Assembly: GCF_002895925.1 (NCBI RefSeq)
Contig: NZ_NWUO01000007.1
Location: 62,001-126,000, forward strand
DNA: 64,000 bases
DNA from: Mixta theicola
GTDB taxonomy: Bacteria; Pseudomonadota; Gammaproteobacteria; Enterobacterales; Enterobacteriaceae
Reading direction: 5' to 3'
Shown: one piece after another, positions 1 to 10,083 of the stretch
Layout: each line of letters begins with the position of its first letter
Position numbering within the stretch: position 1 is the first letter of the stretch
Notes under the pieces: generated by a model
What the model was told of the DNA's origin: nothing
What the model saw: the letters and a program-made list of their open reading frames with translations, nothing else
The model's database searches: none
Program-made: the position numbers and the translations under genes

Positions 1-2959
1 CATGGGCGGCCAGACGGCGCTTAACTGCGCACTGGAGCTGGAGCGTCAGGGCGTGCTGGCGGAGTTTGGCGTCACCATGATTGGCGCCACTGCCGACGCG
101 ATTGATAAAGCGGAAGATCGTCAGCGTTTCGATAAGGCGATGAAGAAGATCGGTCTGGAAACGGCGCGCTCCGGCATTGCGCACAATATGGAAGAAGCGC
201 TGCAGGTGGCGGCAGATGTCGGCTTCCCCTGCATTATCCGTCCTTCCTTTACTATGGGCGGCAGCGGCGGCGGCATCGCCTATAATCGCGAAGAGTTCGA
301 AGAAATCTGCGAGCGCGGGCTGGATCTTTCCCCCACCAAAGAGCTGTTGATTGACGAATCGCTGATTGGCTGGAAAGAGTATGAGATGGAGGTGGTGCGC
401 GATAAGAATGATAACTGCATCATCGTCTGCTCTATCGAAAACTTCGATCCTATGGGCATCCACACCGGCGACTCGATCACCGTTGCGCCGGCGCAAACGC
501 TGACCGATAAAGAGTATCAAATCATGCGTAACGCCTCGATGGCGGTGCTGCGTGAAATCGGTGTGGAAACCGGCGGTTCTAACGTGCAGTTTGCGGTGAA
601 CCCAAAAAACGGTCGTCTGATTATTATCGAAATGAACCCGCGCGTATCGCGCTCCTCGGCGCTGGCGTCCAAAGCTACCGGCTTCCCCATCGCTAAAGTC
701 GCGGCGAAGCTGGCGGTAGGCTACACGCTGGATGAGTTGATGAACGACATTACCGGCGGCCGCACGCCTGCTTCGTTCGAGCCTTCGATCGATTACGTCG
801 TGACCAAGATCCCGCGCTTTAACTTCGAAAAATTTGCCGGCGCCAACGATCGTCTGACGACCCAGATGAAATCGGTGGGCGAAGTGATGGCGATTGGCCG
901 CACCTTACAAGAATCAATGCAGAAAGCGCTGCGCGGACTGGAAGTTGGCGTTAACGGCTTCGACCCGAAAGTCCATCTGGACGATGCCGATGCGCTGACG
1001 CGTATTCGTCGCGAGCTGAAAGATGCAGGCGCCGAGCGTATCTGGTACGTGGCCGACGCGTTCCGTGCTGGTCTGTCGGTAGACGGCGTATTTAACCTGA
1101 CTAATATCGATCGCTGGTTCCTGGTACAGATTGAAGAGCTGGTGCGTCTGGAAGAGCAGGTTGCTCACGAAGGCGTCAACGGTCTGAATGCCGACTTCCT
1201 GCGCACGCTTAAGCGCAAGGGTTTTGCCGATGCGCGCCTGGCGGATCTGGCCGGCGTGAGCGAAGCGGAAGTGCGCAAGCTGCGCCAGCAGTACAACCTG
1301 CATCCGGTTTACAAGCGCGTTGATACCTGCGCCGCCGAGTTTGCGACCGATACTGCTTATATGTACTCCACTTATGAAGAGGAGTGCGAGGCGAATCCGA
1401 ACCGGGACCGTGAAAAAATCATGGTGTTGGGCGGCGGGCCGAACCGTATCGGTCAGGGCATCGAGTTTGATTACTGCTGCGTTCATGCTTCGCTGGCGCT
1501 GCGGGAAGATGGTTATGAAACCATCATGGTCAACTGCAACCCGGAAACCGTTTCAACCGATTATGACACCTCCGATCGCCTCTATTTCGAGCCGGTAACG
1601 CTGGAAGATGTGCTGGAAATCGTGCGTCTCGAACAGCCGAAAGGCGTTATCGTACAGTACGGCGGACAGACGCCGCTGAAGCTGGCGCGTGCGCTGGAAG
1701 CAGCAGGCGTACCGGTTATCGGCACCAGCCCGGATGCTATCGACCGTGCGGAAGACCGCGAGCGCTTCCAGCAGGCGGTTGATCGCCTGGGCCTGAAGCA
1801 GCCCGCGAACGCCACGGTAACGGCGCTGGAGCAGGCGGTACAGAAAGCGGTAGAAATCGGTTATCCGCTGGTGGTGCGTCCTTCCTACGTGCTGGGCGGA
1901 CGGGCGATGGAGATCGTTTACGACGAACAGGATTTGAAGCGCTACTTCCAGACGGCAGTCTCCGTATCTAACGATGCGCCGGTGCTGCTGGATCGTTTCC
2001 TGGACGACGCTGTGGAAGTCGATGTTGATGCGATTTGCGACGGCGAGCGCGTGCTGATCGGCGGCATTATGGAGCATATCGAACAGGCCGGGGTGCATTC
2101 CGGTGATTCCGCCTGTTCACTGCCAGCCTATACGCTGAACAGCGAAATTCAGAACGTGATGCGTCAGCAAGTTGAAAAGCTGGCGTTTGAACTCTGCGTA
2201 CGCGGCCTGATGAACGTGCAGTTTGCGGTGAAAGATAACGAAGTTTATCTGATTGAGGTTAACCCGCGCGCCGCACGTACCGTGCCTTTCGTCTCTAAGG
2301 CGACCGGCGTGCCGCTGGCGAAAGTCGCCGCTCGCGTAATGGCGGGCAAAACGCTGGTGGAGCAGGGCGTAACTGAAGAAATTATCCCGCCTTACTATTC
2401 AGTGAAAGAAGTGGTGCTGCCGTTCAACAAGTTCCCGGGCGTGGACCCGATTCTTGGCCCGGAAATGCGCTCTACGGGTGAAGTGATGGGCGTTGGCCGT
2501 ACCTTTGCCGAGGCGTTCTCTAAGGCGATGCTGGGCGCACAGTCCACTATGAAAAAGCAGGGCCGTGCGCTGTTGTCGGTGCGTGAAGGCGATAAAAAAC
2601 GCGTGGTTGACCTGGCCGCCAAGCTGCTGAAGTTTGGTTTCGAACTCGACGCCACTCACGGCACGGCGGTTGTGCTGGGTGAGGCGGGTATCAACCCGCG
2701 CCTGGTGAACAAAGTGCATGAAGGACGTCCGCATATTCAGGACCGTCTGAAGAACGGCGAGTACAGCTATATCGTCAACACCACGGCTGGACGCCAGGCG
2801 ATTGAAGATTCTCGCGTTATTCGCCGCAGCGCCCTGCAGTATAAAGTGCATTATGACACCACGCTGAACGGCGGCTTTGCTACCGCGATGGCGTTGAATG
2901 CCGATCCCACGGAGAAAGTAATTTCCGTACAGGAAATGCATGCTCAGCTTAAACGTTAA
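1..2959 (+). CDS. carB: Carbamoyl-phosphate synthase large subunit (5' end outside window)
   Basis: Large subunit of carbamoyl-phosphate synthase, which makes carbamoyl phosphate from bicarbonate, glutamine-derived ammonia and two ATP for pyrimidine and arginine synthesis. The visible 985 residues correspond to about residue 90 to the end of the ~1074-residue enterobacterial protein, so only the extreme N-terminus is missing. Both homologous ATP-grasp halves are visible: the first with [12 protein letters not shown] near residue 80 of the visible part, the second with [17 protein letters not shown] near 630. The C-terminal MGS-like allosteric domain ends in [13 protein letters not shown]. Identification is by near-identity to E. 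coli CarB. carA should lie just left of the window. A strong hairpin terminator follows the stop codon. Confidence 0.98.
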   Translation, partial: MGGQTALNCALELERQGVLAEFGVTMIGATADAIDKAEDRQRFDKAMKKIGLETARSGIAHNMEEALQVAADVGFPCIIRPSFTMGGSGGGIAYNREEFEEICERGLDLSPTKELLIDESLIGWKEYEMEVVRDKNDNCIIVCSIENFDPMGIHTGDSITVAPAQTLTDKEYQIMRNASMAVLREIGVETGGSNVQFAVNPKNGRLIIIEMNPRVSRSSALASKATGFPIAKVAAKLAVGYTLDELMNDITGGRTPASFEPSIDYVVTKIPRFNFEKFAGANDRLTTQMKSVGEVMAIGRTLQESMQKALRGLEVGVNGFDPKVHLDDADALTRIRRELKDAGAERIWYVADAFRAGLSVDGVFNLTNIDRWFLVQIEELVRLEEQVAHEGVNGLNADFLRTLKRKGFADARLADLAGVSEAEVRKLRQQYNLHPVYKRVDTCAAEFATDTAYMYSTYEEECEANPNRDREKIMVLGGGPNRIGQGIEFDYCCVHASLALREDGYETIMVNCNPETVSTDYDTSDRLYFEPVTLEDVLEIVRLEQPKGVIVQYGGQTPLKLARALEAAGVPVIGTSPDAIDRAEDRERFQQAVDRLGLKQPANATVTALEQAVQKAVEIGYPLVVRPSYVLGGRAMEIVYDEQDLKRYFQTAVSVSNDAPVLLDRFLDDAVEVDVDAICDGERVLIGGIMEHIEQAGVHSGDSACSLPAYTLNSEIQNVMRQQVEKLAFELCVRGLMNVQFAVKDNEVYLIEVNPRAARTVPFVSKATGVPLAKVAARVMAGKTLVEQGVTEEIIPPYYSVKEVVLPFNKFPGVDPILGPEMRSTGEVMGVGRTFAEAFSKAMLGAQSTMKKQGRALLSVREGDKKRVVDLAAKLLKFGFELDATHGTAVVLGEAGINPRLVNKVHEGRPHIQDRLKNGEYSYIVNTTAGRQAIEDSRVIRRSALQYKVHYDTTLNGGFATAMALNADPTEKVISVQEMHAQLKR

Positions 2960-2991
2960 TAACGCGTTTTCAGCGACTGGCTGAGGCGATC

Positions 2992-3017
2992 AACGGCTCC
3001 TGCGGGAGCCGTTTTTT
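2992..3017 (+). terminator. Rho-independent terminator of carB (carAB)
   Basis: Nine-base perfect stem (AACGGCTCC / GGAGCCGTT) with a four-base TGCG loop, followed by a run of six T. It lies 33 bases after the carB stop and before the convergent bactofilin gene. Confidence 0.9.
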
Positions 3018-3045
3018 ATGGCAGCGCTTCAGATGCCTGCGGCGT

Positions 3046-3735
3046 TTACAGACGTTTTTTACCGGGCGGAACGTCCGCCTTTTCTACGTTAATTATGGTT
3101 TCGCCAGGGATGGCGGCTGAAGCGGATGCCAGCCCGATAATATTCGTTTGAGGATTCGCGTCAGGTTTTCTGGAGGTTTCCACGCTCCCCACAAACATGG
3201 CGCCCTTTTTCACCGACAGCGTGACATAATCGAGCGCACCGTTAATATTGGCGTGTTCGCCAATATCCATCGATTCAGCTTTGCATTCGCCTCTGACCGT
3301 GCCGTTGATAATTAACTCCTGGCTGGTAATATTGCCGTTGACCAGGCCGCTGCGCATAACTTTTACTATTCCCTCGTTGGCGATAATATTTCCCTGCACC
3401 TCGCCGTAAATATAAACCTGGCCTACGGCCCTGAGGTTGCCTTCAAAGCAGACATCACGGGCAATCACCGTATTATTTGCCTGATCCTCCGCAGGAGAGG
3501 CGCCTTTGTCCATCGATACCGTTGGTATAATAATGTCTTTTTTCGTCTGTATTTCTGCCGATTTATTTTGCTTTTTAAACATAGTGAAAACCTTCCGTTG
3601 TAATGCGTAAAGTAAAAATGACCCGGCTGCCAGAAGGCCAAAAATTCCCGCCCAGGTAAAAGAGAAAAAGCTGGCTACCAGCGCCAGCAGCCAGCAGCAG
3701 ATCCCGCTATTAAAAAAAACATATTGCCTGTCCAT
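3046..3735 (-). CDS. Membrane-anchored bactofilin-family (polymer-forming) protein
   Basis: 229 residues. Residues 1-50 hold two hydrophobic segments (around 5-25 and 28-46) ending in a basic stretch, as expected for an inner-membrane anchor. Residues ~85-195 are a bactofilin domain (DUF583 type): short hydrophobic strands with regular glycines such as CFEGNLRAVGQVYIYGEVQG and NGTVRGECKAESMDIGEHANINGAL, typical of a right-handed beta-helix that polymerises without nucleotide. The tail is Pro/Gly/Lys-rich. Bactofilins scaffold local cell-wall or polar structures; the role here is unknown. It stands alone, convergent with carB, where E. coli has unrelated genes. An internal Met (about residue 52, MFKKQNKSAE) could give a soluble form, but the two membrane segments favour the upstream start. 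Confidence 0.8.
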   Translation of the reverse strand: MDRQYVFFNSGICCWLLALVASFFSFTWAGIFGLLAAGSFLLYALQRKVFTMFKKQNKSAEIQTKKDIIIPTVSMDKGASPAEDQANNTVIARDVCFEGNLRAVGQVYIYGEVQGNIIANEGIVKVMRSGLVNGNITSQELIINGTVRGECKAESMDIGEHANINGALDYVTLSVKKGAMFVGSVETSRKPDANPQTNIIGLASASAAIPGETIINVEKADVPPGKKRL

Positions 3736-4471
3736 AGTTGCGTTATAAAGGCTCCCTGTGCGAGGTAAGACTGTATTAATAATCCGAATCGGTATGGTGT
3801 AAAGTGCAGAGTGGTATTATTTACCTGTGGTCATCTGCCCACGTAACGGCGCATCCTTTGCCTGAAGATTTGAACGGATTTGTTATGTTTTTGTTTCGAA
3901 ATTCATTTCTTCCTGAAATAGATGGTTTTTCTGTGAGTTTTAAATGCAAATAATAAGCCTGACGTTAACCGCTATTCTGGCAATAAATGGATAATCGGGA
4001 GTTATTAATTGACCTGTCCTTAAAATTATCGATATTTCAGCAAATATTCAAGCGGTGTTATGCCACTCCTGGCAATGCCGCACAGAAATAATGGCTGAGC
4101 ATATGAAGAGTCGCTGAATATTATTATCTGTCCGATACAATAATTAAGGGGACAGGAAGTTGCTCGCTTTGGCGATGACGGGCGTCTGGCTATGCTTTTT
4201 TCATCCTGAGCCGCCGCGTTGTCATGTCCCTGAAGTGATGAAGAGGAAGGCTAATCTGGCCACAGCGCAGACTAATCTCAGGGTAAACCAGGGGGCCTGC
4301 TAAAGCTTGCCGAACCGTAAAAAAATGCTGGGTCGGCGCTGAAGCCGCCGCCGTTGTAACGAATAAGCACGGTTTAAAAACCTTTACGTAAATCCATTCA
4401 CCAGACTATCGACGAAAGTTTCGCCTTTACGTATGATGGCGCCAATTTTACACCCTGTTGAGTAACTTATG
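3736..4471. other. Long intergenic region, bactofilin to folA
   Basis: About 730 bases with no convincing gene on either strand. It is visibly AT-richer than the flanking genes, especially 3870-4140, and should contain the divergent promoters for the bactofilin gene and folA. No RNA gene or mobile-element end was recognised. Confidence 0.5.
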
Positions 4472-4954
4472 ATGATAAGCCTGATAGCGGCTTTAGCAGC
4501 CGATCGCGTTATTGGGATGGAAAACGCTATGCCGTGGGATCTGCCTGCGGATTTAGCCTGGTTTAAGCGTAATACGCTGAATAAGCCAGTAATTATGGGG
4601 CGTCTGACCTGGGAATCGATTGGCCGTCCGCTGCCGGGACGCCATAATATTGTGGTCAGCAGCCAGCCAGGAAACACAACGGATAGCGTGACCTGGGTTA
4701 CTTCACTGGAGGATGCCCTGGCTGCGGCGGGCGACGTTGAAGAGATCATGGTGATTGGCGGCGGCCGCATTTATGAGCAGATGTTAGATCGTGCCGATCG
4801 TATTTATCTGACGCATATTGATGCCGAAGTGGAAGGCGACACCCATTTCCCGGACTACGAGCCGGACGAATGGCAGTCGGTATTCAGTGAGTTTCATGAT
4901 GCCGATGAGAAGAACTCCCACAGCTACTGCTTTGAAATCCTTGAGCGCCGCTGA
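4472..4954 (+). CDS. folA: Dihydrofolate reductase (trimethoprim target)
   Basis: Reduces dihydrofolate to tetrahydrofolate with NADPH. The 160 residues align end to end with E. coli DHFR (159). Visible features: the Met20 loop [17 protein letters not shown] with the catalytic Asp (E. coli D27), the NADPH-binding [15 protein letters not shown], and [10 protein letters not shown]. The E. coli His45 position is Leu here (GRLTWES). Two in-frame ATG codons lie side by side at 4469 and 4472; the second is chosen because it gives the family start MISLIAAL. The only weak Shine-Dalgarno, GAG at 4460-4462, fits either. Single-gene unit. No known trimethoprim-resistance change was looked for beyond the conserved core. 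Confidence 0.97.
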   Translation: MISLIAALAADRVIGMENAMPWDLPADLAWFKRNTLNKPVIMGRLTWESIGRPLPGRHNIVVSSQPGNTTDSVTWVTSLEDALAAAGDVEEIMVIGGGRIYEQMLDRADRIYLTHIDAEVEGDTHFPDYEPDEWQSVFSEFHDADEKNSHSYCFEILERR

Positions 4955-4985
4955 TAACGTCGGTTAAACTTCTCTCATCCGCCAG

Positions 4986-5019
4986 CTGTAACATGGCTGT
5001 CATTTTTGCCCTCTAGCAT
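4986..5019 (+). promoter_or_regulatory. Pho box and -10 element upstream of phoX-like gene
   Basis: CTGTAAC (4986-4992), a four-base spacer ATGG, then CTGTCAT (4997-5003) reproduces the PhoB-binding arrangement of two 7-mers (consensus CTGTCAT) separated by 4 bases. Ten bases downstream is TAGCAT (5014-5019), a good -10 at the spacing known for PhoB-activated promoters, where the Pho box replaces the -35. Inference: the downstream phosphatase is induced by phosphate starvation. Confidence 0.75.
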
Positions 5020-5059
5020 TGCTTTCACTCTGGGAAACCATAATGGGAAGCAATGCTAT

Positions 5060-6943
5060 ATGAGCGACAAACTCCTTGAATTAAATCTGGATTCGCTGCC
5101 AAGCCCGGCGCGTCGTAAGCTACTGGCCGGAACCGGCGCGTTAGGGCTGGCAGGCTTTCTTAGCGGCGGCGTCAGTTTTTCCGCTTTGGCCAAAATGCAG
5201 ACGACGCCGAAAGGAAGCCCGCTGCTGGGATTCACGGCAATTCCTGCCTCTACCGCTGATGAAATTGCTATCGCGCCCGGCTACCGGGCAGAGGTGCTTA
5301 TTTCATGGGGCGAGCCGCTGGTAGATGGCGCGCCGGCGTTTGATCCACAGGGAAACAATAGCGCCGCCGATCAGGAAAAACAGTTCGGTGATAATAATGA
5401 CGGTATGAGTTTTTTCGCCCTGGATGATAACCGTGGCGTGATGGCCATTAATAATGAATATGTGAATGAACAGTACCTTTTCCCCCACGGCGGTAGTAAA
5501 GCCATCAGCCCGGAAGATGTAAAAAAATCGCAGGCGGGGCATGGCGTATCGATCGTGGAGGTCGCGCGTAGCGAAGATAATCGCTGGCGCGTAGTGCGTC
5601 CGTCACGCTATAACCGTCGTATCACGGCCAATACCCTGATGCATTTTTCCGGCCCGGCGGCAGGCAATGCGGCGTTGCAAACCCGCGCCGATCCGGAAGG
5701 TAAAACGGTACTGGGCACCTTCGGCAACTGCGCGAATGGGAAAACTCCCTGGGGAACCTATCTCACCTGCGAAGAGAACTTTGATACCTATTTCGGCACC
5801 AAAGCCGCCGATTTTAGCCCCACGTCCCAGCAGAAGCGCTACACTCTGAACGCCAGCGAGCCTGAGCGCAACTGGTCTGATTTTGATGAGCGTTTTGACG
5901 TGGCGAAAAACCCCAACGAATTTAACCGCCATGGTTGGATTGTGGAAATCGATCCGCTCGATCCGCATTCGGTGCCGGTAAAGCGCACCGCGCTGGGTCG
6001 CTTTAAACATGAAAACGCGGCGGTTACGGTAGCGAAAAGCGGCGAGCTGGTGGTCTATATGGGCGACGATGAACGTGGGGAATATATCTATAAGTATGTC
6101 TCAACGGGCAAAGTTGACCATGCCAATCCCGCAGCGAACAAATCGCTGCTGGATGAGGGCACGCTGTATGTCGCGGTATTCAAGGGTGATAAAAGCGGTA
6201 CGCCGCTGAAGGGAACGGGCCGTTGGCTGGCGCTGGTTCACGGCGAAAACGGGCTGACGGCGGAAAACGGTTTTCATCATCAGGCGGATATTTTAATTAA
6301 TGCGCGTGCGGCGGCGGATGTGGTTAAAGCGACGCGCATGGATCGCCCGGAGTGGATAGCTGTCAACCCGCACGATGGCCGCGCCTACTGCACGCTGACC
6401 AATAACAACAAGCGCGGCAATGAGAAGATGCCGGTTGATGCGGCTAATCCGCGTCCTGATAACATTTATGGCCAGATTATTCGCTGGGATGAACAGGGCG
6501 ACGCCACGGCGCAGCAGTTTAGCTGGGACATTTTCGTGCTGTGCGGAAACCCGATCGCGCATCCACAGGGAGTACAGCGCGGTACGCCGAATATCACCGC
6601 AGACAATACATTTAATAGCCCGGATGGGCTGGGCTTTGATAGCGCCGGACGTTTGTGGATCCTGACCGATGGCAAATACAGCAATGAGGGCGATTATCAG
6701 GGGCAGGGCAATAATCAGATGCTGGTCGGCGATCCGAACAGCGGCGAAATCCGCCGTTTTATGGTAGGGCCGAAATCCTGTGAGCTAACGGGCATCACCT
6801 TTACGCCGGATTACCGCACGCTGTTTGTTAACGTACAGCATCCGGGCGAAGAGGGCGATTCTCATTTTCCCCATAATAGCCCGCGGCCACGTTCATCGGT
6901 GATCATGATCACCCGCGAAGATGGCGGTATTGTTGGGGCCTGA
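5060..6943 (+). CDS. phoX: PhoX-family alkaline phosphatase, Tat-exported
   Basis: 627 residues, DUF839/PhoX family: Ca/Fe-dependent periplasmic phosphatases that release phosphate from organic esters. A twin-arginine signal is visible near the N-terminus: SPARRKLLAGTGALGLAGF, then an A-L-A cleavage region around residue 45. The family motif GNCANGKTPWGTYLTCEENF (about residues 225-245) carries the conserved cysteine that binds iron in the P. fluorescens enzyme. A C-terminal propeller segment NSPDGLGFDSAGRLWILTDG is also typical. A TTG 54 bases upstream is in frame but lies before the likely transcription start, so the ATG at 5060 is preferred; it has GGAAG upstream. The Pho box in front supports the function. 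Monocistronic, convergent with apaH; a T-less hairpin (6951-6972) separates the two. Confidence 0.88.
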   Translation: MSDKLLELNLDSLPSPARRKLLAGTGALGLAGFLSGGVSFSALAKMQTTPKGSPLLGFTAIPASTADEIAIAPGYRAEVLISWGEPLVDGAPAFDPQGNNSAADQEKQFGDNNDGMSFFALDDNRGVMAINNEYVNEQYLFPHGGSKAISPEDVKKSQAGHGVSIVEVARSEDNRWRVVRPSRYNRRITANTLMHFSGPAAGNAALQTRADPEGKTVLGTFGNCANGKTPWGTYLTCEENFDTYFGTKAADFSPTSQQKRYTLNASEPERNWSDFDERFDVAKNPNEFNRHGWIVEIDPLDPHSVPVKRTALGRFKHENAAVTVAKSGELVVYMGDDERGEYIYKYVSTGKVDHANPAANKSLLDEGTLYVAVFKGDKSGTPLKGTGRWLALVHGENGLTAENGFHHQADILINARAAADVVKATRMDRPEWIAVNPHDGRAYCTLTNNNKRGNEKMPVDAANPRPDNIYGQIIRWDEQGDATAQQFSWDIFVLCGNPIAHPQGVQRGTPNITADNTFNSPDGLGFDSAGRLWILTDGKYSNEGDYQGQGNNQMLVGDPNSGEIRRFMVGPKSCELTGITFTPDYRTLFVNVQHPGEEGDSHFPHNSPRPRSSVIMITREDGGIVGA

Positions 6944-6973
6944 TAATCATTACCGGGCCGTCTGGTCCGGTAG

Positions 6974-7837
6974 TTACTCAGCGCGCAGCGCGGCCGGGGC
7001 GGTTTCACCGGCTTCGCTGGTCTGCTGGCGGTTAGAAGGCTGGATAAACAGCTGGCGGTCTTCCCAGCGCAGCATGGTCAGCGTGCCTCCCCAACAGCAG
7101 CCGGTATCCAGGCCAATAATCCCTTCCGGGGTGCCTTTACCTTCCAGCGAAGCCCAGTGACCAAAAATAATCGTATATTCACGCGCAACCGGGCCAGCGA
7201 TAGTAAACCACGGCTTAAGCGGCGGCGGAGCAGAGTCGGGCGCGTCTTTGCAGATCATATCCAGCTGTCCATTCGGAAAGCAGTAGCGCATCCGCGTTAG
7301 CGCATTGGTGCTGAAGCGCAGGCGCGCCAGTCCGGTGAGCTCAGGCGTCCAGTTGTTCGGCATATCGCCATACATCGCATTAAGAAAAAGCGGATAGCTG
7401 TCGCTGGAGAGCACGGATTCCACTTCCCGAGCGCATATTTTCGCCGTTTCAATGTCCCATTGCGGCGTAATGCCGGCATGGGCCATAACCAGCTTTTTCT
7501 CTTCATCCACCTGCAGCAGCGGCTGACGGCGTAGCCAGTTAATCAGCTCATCCACGTCCGGTGCTTCCAGCAGCGGGGTGATACGATCTTTCGGTTTATT
7601 ACGGCTGATCCCGGCGAAAACCGCCAACAGATGCAAATCGTGATTGCCCAGCACCAACCGCACGGCGCTGCCCAGCGAGCGCACATAGCGCAGCACTTCC
7701 AGCGAGCCTGGGCCGCGAGCGACCAGATCGCCGGTCAGCCACAGCGTATCTTTTTCAACGTCAAAGGCGACCTGCTGCAGCAGGGAATGCAGTTCATCGT
7801 AGCAGCCGTGAACATCGCCAATAAGATATGTACTCAT
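6974..7837 (-). CDS. apaH: Bis(5'-nucleosyl)-tetraphosphatase, symmetrical
   Basis: Hydrolyses diadenosine tetraphosphate (Ap4A) to two ADP and decaps Np4-capped RNA. 287 residues (E. coli ~280). The metallophosphoesterase signature is complete: [10 protein letters not shown] near residue 8, [10 protein letters not shown] near 37, GNHDLHLLA near 65, and later histidines in [11 protein letters not shown] and [10 protein letters not shown]. The start at [11 protein letters not shown] matches E. coli; the frame extends 18 codons further upstream without family similarity. The C-terminal tail ([19 protein letters not shown]) is a little longer than in E. coli. Last gene of the leftward lptD-surA-pdxA-rsmA-apaG-apaH operon, 53 bases after apaG. 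Confidence 0.97.
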   Translation of the reverse strand: MSTYLIGDVHGCYDELHSLLQQVAFDVEKDTLWLTGDLVARGPGSLEVLRYVRSLGSAVRLVLGNHDLHLLAVFAGISRNKPKDRITPLLEAPDVDELINWLRRQPLLQVDEEKKLVMAHAGITPQWDIETAKICAREVESVLSSDSYPLFLNAMYGDMPNNWTPELTGLARLRFSTNALTRMRYCFPNGQLDMICKDAPDSAPPPLKPWFTIAGPVAREYTIIFGHWASLEGKGTPEGIIGLDTGCCWGGTLTMLRWEDRQLFIQPSNRQQTSEAGETAPAALRAE

Positions 7838-7890
7838 GAAATAATTATCCGGAGAAGAAACGGCAAACCCGGCCGCAGCCGGGTTTCTCA

Positions 7891-8268
7891 TCAGTGAATG
7901 CGCGAAGGCACGGCGAGGCGAAAGACGGGAATATCGACATGAAACTGTTCGCCCCGTTCGTCAATCATCACATAGTGTCCCTGCATGGTACCCATCGGCG
8001 TTTCCAGCACCGCGCCGCTGGTATACTGGAATTCATCGCCCGGCGTAATATAAGGCTGTTCGCCGATTACGCCGTCGCCCTGAACTTCCGTTTCGCGCCC
8101 GTTGCCGTTGGTAATTAACCAGTAACGGCTACGTAGCTGCACTTTTTCGCGCCCCAGATTGCGGATGGTAATGGTATAGGCGAACACGTAGCGATCTTCA
8201 TCTGGGGCAGACTGCGACTCGACGTAAAAACTCTGTACCTGAACACAAACTCGGGACGACTCAATCAT
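7891..8268 (-). CDS. apaG: ApaG domain protein (Co2+/Mg2+ efflux-associated)
   Basis: 125 residues, exactly the E. coli length, aligning throughout: [43 protein letters not shown] and [17 protein letters not shown]. The ApaG fold is a fibronectin-type beta sandwich. Its biochemical role is not settled; in Salmonella (CorD) it has been tied to cobalt resistance and magnesium efflux. It sits 4 bases after rsmA and just before apaH, the standard order. Confidence 0.96.
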   Translation of the reverse strand: MIESSRVCVQVQSFYVESQSAPDEDRYVFAYTITIRNLGREKVQLRSRYWLITNGNGRETEVQGDGVIGEQPYITPGDEFQYTSGAVLETPMGTMQGHYVMIDERGEQFHVDIPVFRLAVPSRIH

Positions 8269-8272
8269 GCGT

Positions 8273-9094
8273 TTAGCTCTCCTGCGGCTCGGGATGCGCA
8301 GATAACCAGTTTGCTAACTGGCAATATTGTGCAACGGTAACATTTTCCGCACGCAGACTGCCATCAACGCCCAGATTTTCCATCACCTCAGCGCTGAACA
8401 GATGGCCGAGGCTATTACGCAGCGTTTTGCGGCGCTTGCCAAAGGCTTCGGTAGTAATGCGGCTCAGCACGCGAATATTCTCAACCGGATGTGGCTGCAC
8501 CGCGTGCGGAACCAGCCGTACCACGGCGGAATCCACTTTTGGCGCTGGCGTAAAGGATTCCGGCGGCACTTCCAGTACCGGAATAACCTGACAATAATAT
8601 TGCGCCATCACGCTTAAGCGTCCATAGGCTTTACTGTCAGGGCCGGCAACCAGGCGGTTGACTACCTCTTTTTGCAGCATAAAGTGCATATCTTTGATCG
8701 CACTAGTATAGCTGAAAAGGTGGAACATTAACGGCGTGGAGATGTTATAGGGCAGGTTGCCGAAGACACGCAGCGGCTGACCGCGCTCAGCAGCGAGCTG
8801 AGCAAAATCGAAGGTCATGGCATCCTGCTGAAAAATGGTCAGCTTAGGTCCCAGGAACGGATGGGTTTGCAGACGCGCAGCCAGATCGCGATCCAGCTCA
8901 ATAACGGTCAGCGCATCAAGGCGCTCGCCGACGGGTTCAGTCAGGGCGCCAAGGCCGGGCCCGATCTCTACCATCGCCTCGCCGCGCTGAGGATGAATAG
9001 CCGCAACGATGCTGTCGATAATGTAGGAGTCGTTAAGGAAGTTTTGCCCAAAACGTTTACGGGCGAAATGACCCTGGTGGACGCGATTATTCAT
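8273..9094 (-). CDS. rsmA: 16S rRNA adenine(1518/1519)-N6 dimethyltransferase
   Basis: KsgA: dimethylates two adjacent adenosines in helix 45 of 16S rRNA late in 30S assembly. Its loss gives kasugamycin resistance. 273 residues as in E. coli. The start [20 protein letters not shown] is typical. SAM-binding [14 protein letters not shown] (about 42-55) and catalytic motif [10 protein letters not shown] (about 113-120) are present, and [11 protein letters not shown] lies in the C-terminal RNA-binding part. The start codon overlaps the pdxA stop by 4 bases, indicating translational coupling. Confidence 0.98.
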   Translation of the reverse strand: MNNRVHQGHFARKRFGQNFLNDSYIIDSIVAAIHPQRGEAMVEIGPGLGALTEPVGERLDALTVIELDRDLAARLQTHPFLGPKLTIFQQDAMTFDFAQLAAERGQPLRVFGNLPYNISTPLMFHLFSYTSAIKDMHFMLQKEVVNRLVAGPDSKAYGRLSVMAQYYCQVIPVLEVPPESFTPAPKVDSAVVRLVPHAVQPHPVENIRVLSRITTEAFGKRRKTLRNSLGHLFSAEVMENLGVDGSLRAENVTVAQYCQLANWLSAHPEPQES

Positions 9095-10083
9095 TGATTT
9101 ATGATCATATTAATGGCGAGATTAAGCGCCGTAATGAAGCTTCCCGCATCAGCGTTGCCCTGACCGGCCAGTTCCAGCGCGGTGCCGTGGTCAACGGAGG
9201 TGCGGATAAATGGCAGGCCAAGGGTGATATTCACCGCGCGGCCAAAGCCCTGATATTTTAGTACCGGCAGGCCCTGATCGTGATACATCGCCAGAACCGC
9301 GTCGGCATGCTGCAGATATTTTGGCTGGAACAGCGTATCCGCCGGCAGCGGGCCGGTAAGCTGCATTCCCTGCTGACGCAGTTTATCCAGCGCCGGGATA
9401 ATGGTATCGATCTCTTCGCGGCCCATATGTCCGCCTTCGCCAGCGTGTGGATTCAGGCCGCAAACCAGAATATGCGGCTGGCTGATGCCGAACTTACGCT
9501 GTAAGTCCTGATGCAAAATAGTAATTACTTCATGCAGGCTGGCTTCGGTAATTGCGTCCGCCACCGCTTTTAGCGGCAGATGCGTGGTCGCCAGCGCCAC
9601 ACGCAGTTCTTCGGTCGCCAGCATCATTACCACGCGCTCACAGGCGGCGCGATCGGCAAAAAATTCGGTATGGCCGCTGAAGGCAATACCGGCATCGTTA
9701 ATCACGCCTTTATGCACCGGGCCGGTAATCAAGGCGGAAAACTCCCCGCTGAGGCAGCCGTCGCAGGCGCGGGCAAGAGTATCCAGCACATAGTGGCTGT
9801 TAGCCACCGCCAGCTGCCCGGCGATAACCGGCGTAGCCAGCTCAACCGGTAAGATAGTCAGCGTGCCAGCCTGTTGCGGCTGCGCTGGGGTATCTGGTTG
9901 ATATTGCCGCAGCGACAGCGGTAGTCCCAGCCGTTGCGCGCGTTCAATCAGCAGCTGGGGCGAGGCGCACACCACCAGTTCAACCGGCCAGTCGCGCTGC
10001 GCCAGTTGTAGGGTAACATCAGGACCAATCCCGGCGGGTTCGCCGGGAGTGATAACGACGCGAGCATTACTGAGCATTGGCAT
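9091..10083 (-). CDS. pdxA: 4-hydroxythreonine-4-phosphate dehydrogenase
   Basis: Pyridoxal 5'-phosphate synthesis: NAD-dependent oxidation of 4-phosphohydroxy-L-threonine. 330 residues (E. coli 329). Family blocks seen: [15 protein letters not shown] at the start, the metal-binding histidines in [22 protein letters not shown] and [13 protein letters not shown], and a C-terminal [24 protein letters not shown] and MLSN are both possible starts; the first is kept. It overlaps the end of surA by 17 bases and the start of rsmA by 4. Confidence 0.97.
   Translation of the reverse strand: MPMLSNARVVITPGEPAGIGPDVTLQLAQRDWPVELVVCASPQLLIERAQRLGLPLSLRQYQPDTPAQPQQAGTLTILPVELATPVIAGQLAVANSHYVLDTLARACDGCLSGEFSALITGPVHKGVINDAGIAFSGHTEFFADRAACERVVMMLATEELRVALATTHLPLKAVADAITEASLHEVITILHQDLQRKFGISQPHILVCGLNPHAGEGGHMGREEIDTIIPALDKLRQQGMQLTGPLPADTLFQPKYLQHADAVLAMYHDQGLPVLKYQGFGRAVNITLGLPFIRTSVDHGTALELAGQGNADAGSFITALNLAINMIINQ

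Noticed and set aside
5006-5059. TTG start for the PhoX-type protein
   Set aside because: It would lie between the Pho box and the -10 element, before the likely transcription start; the ATG at 5060 gives a normal Tat signal peptide.
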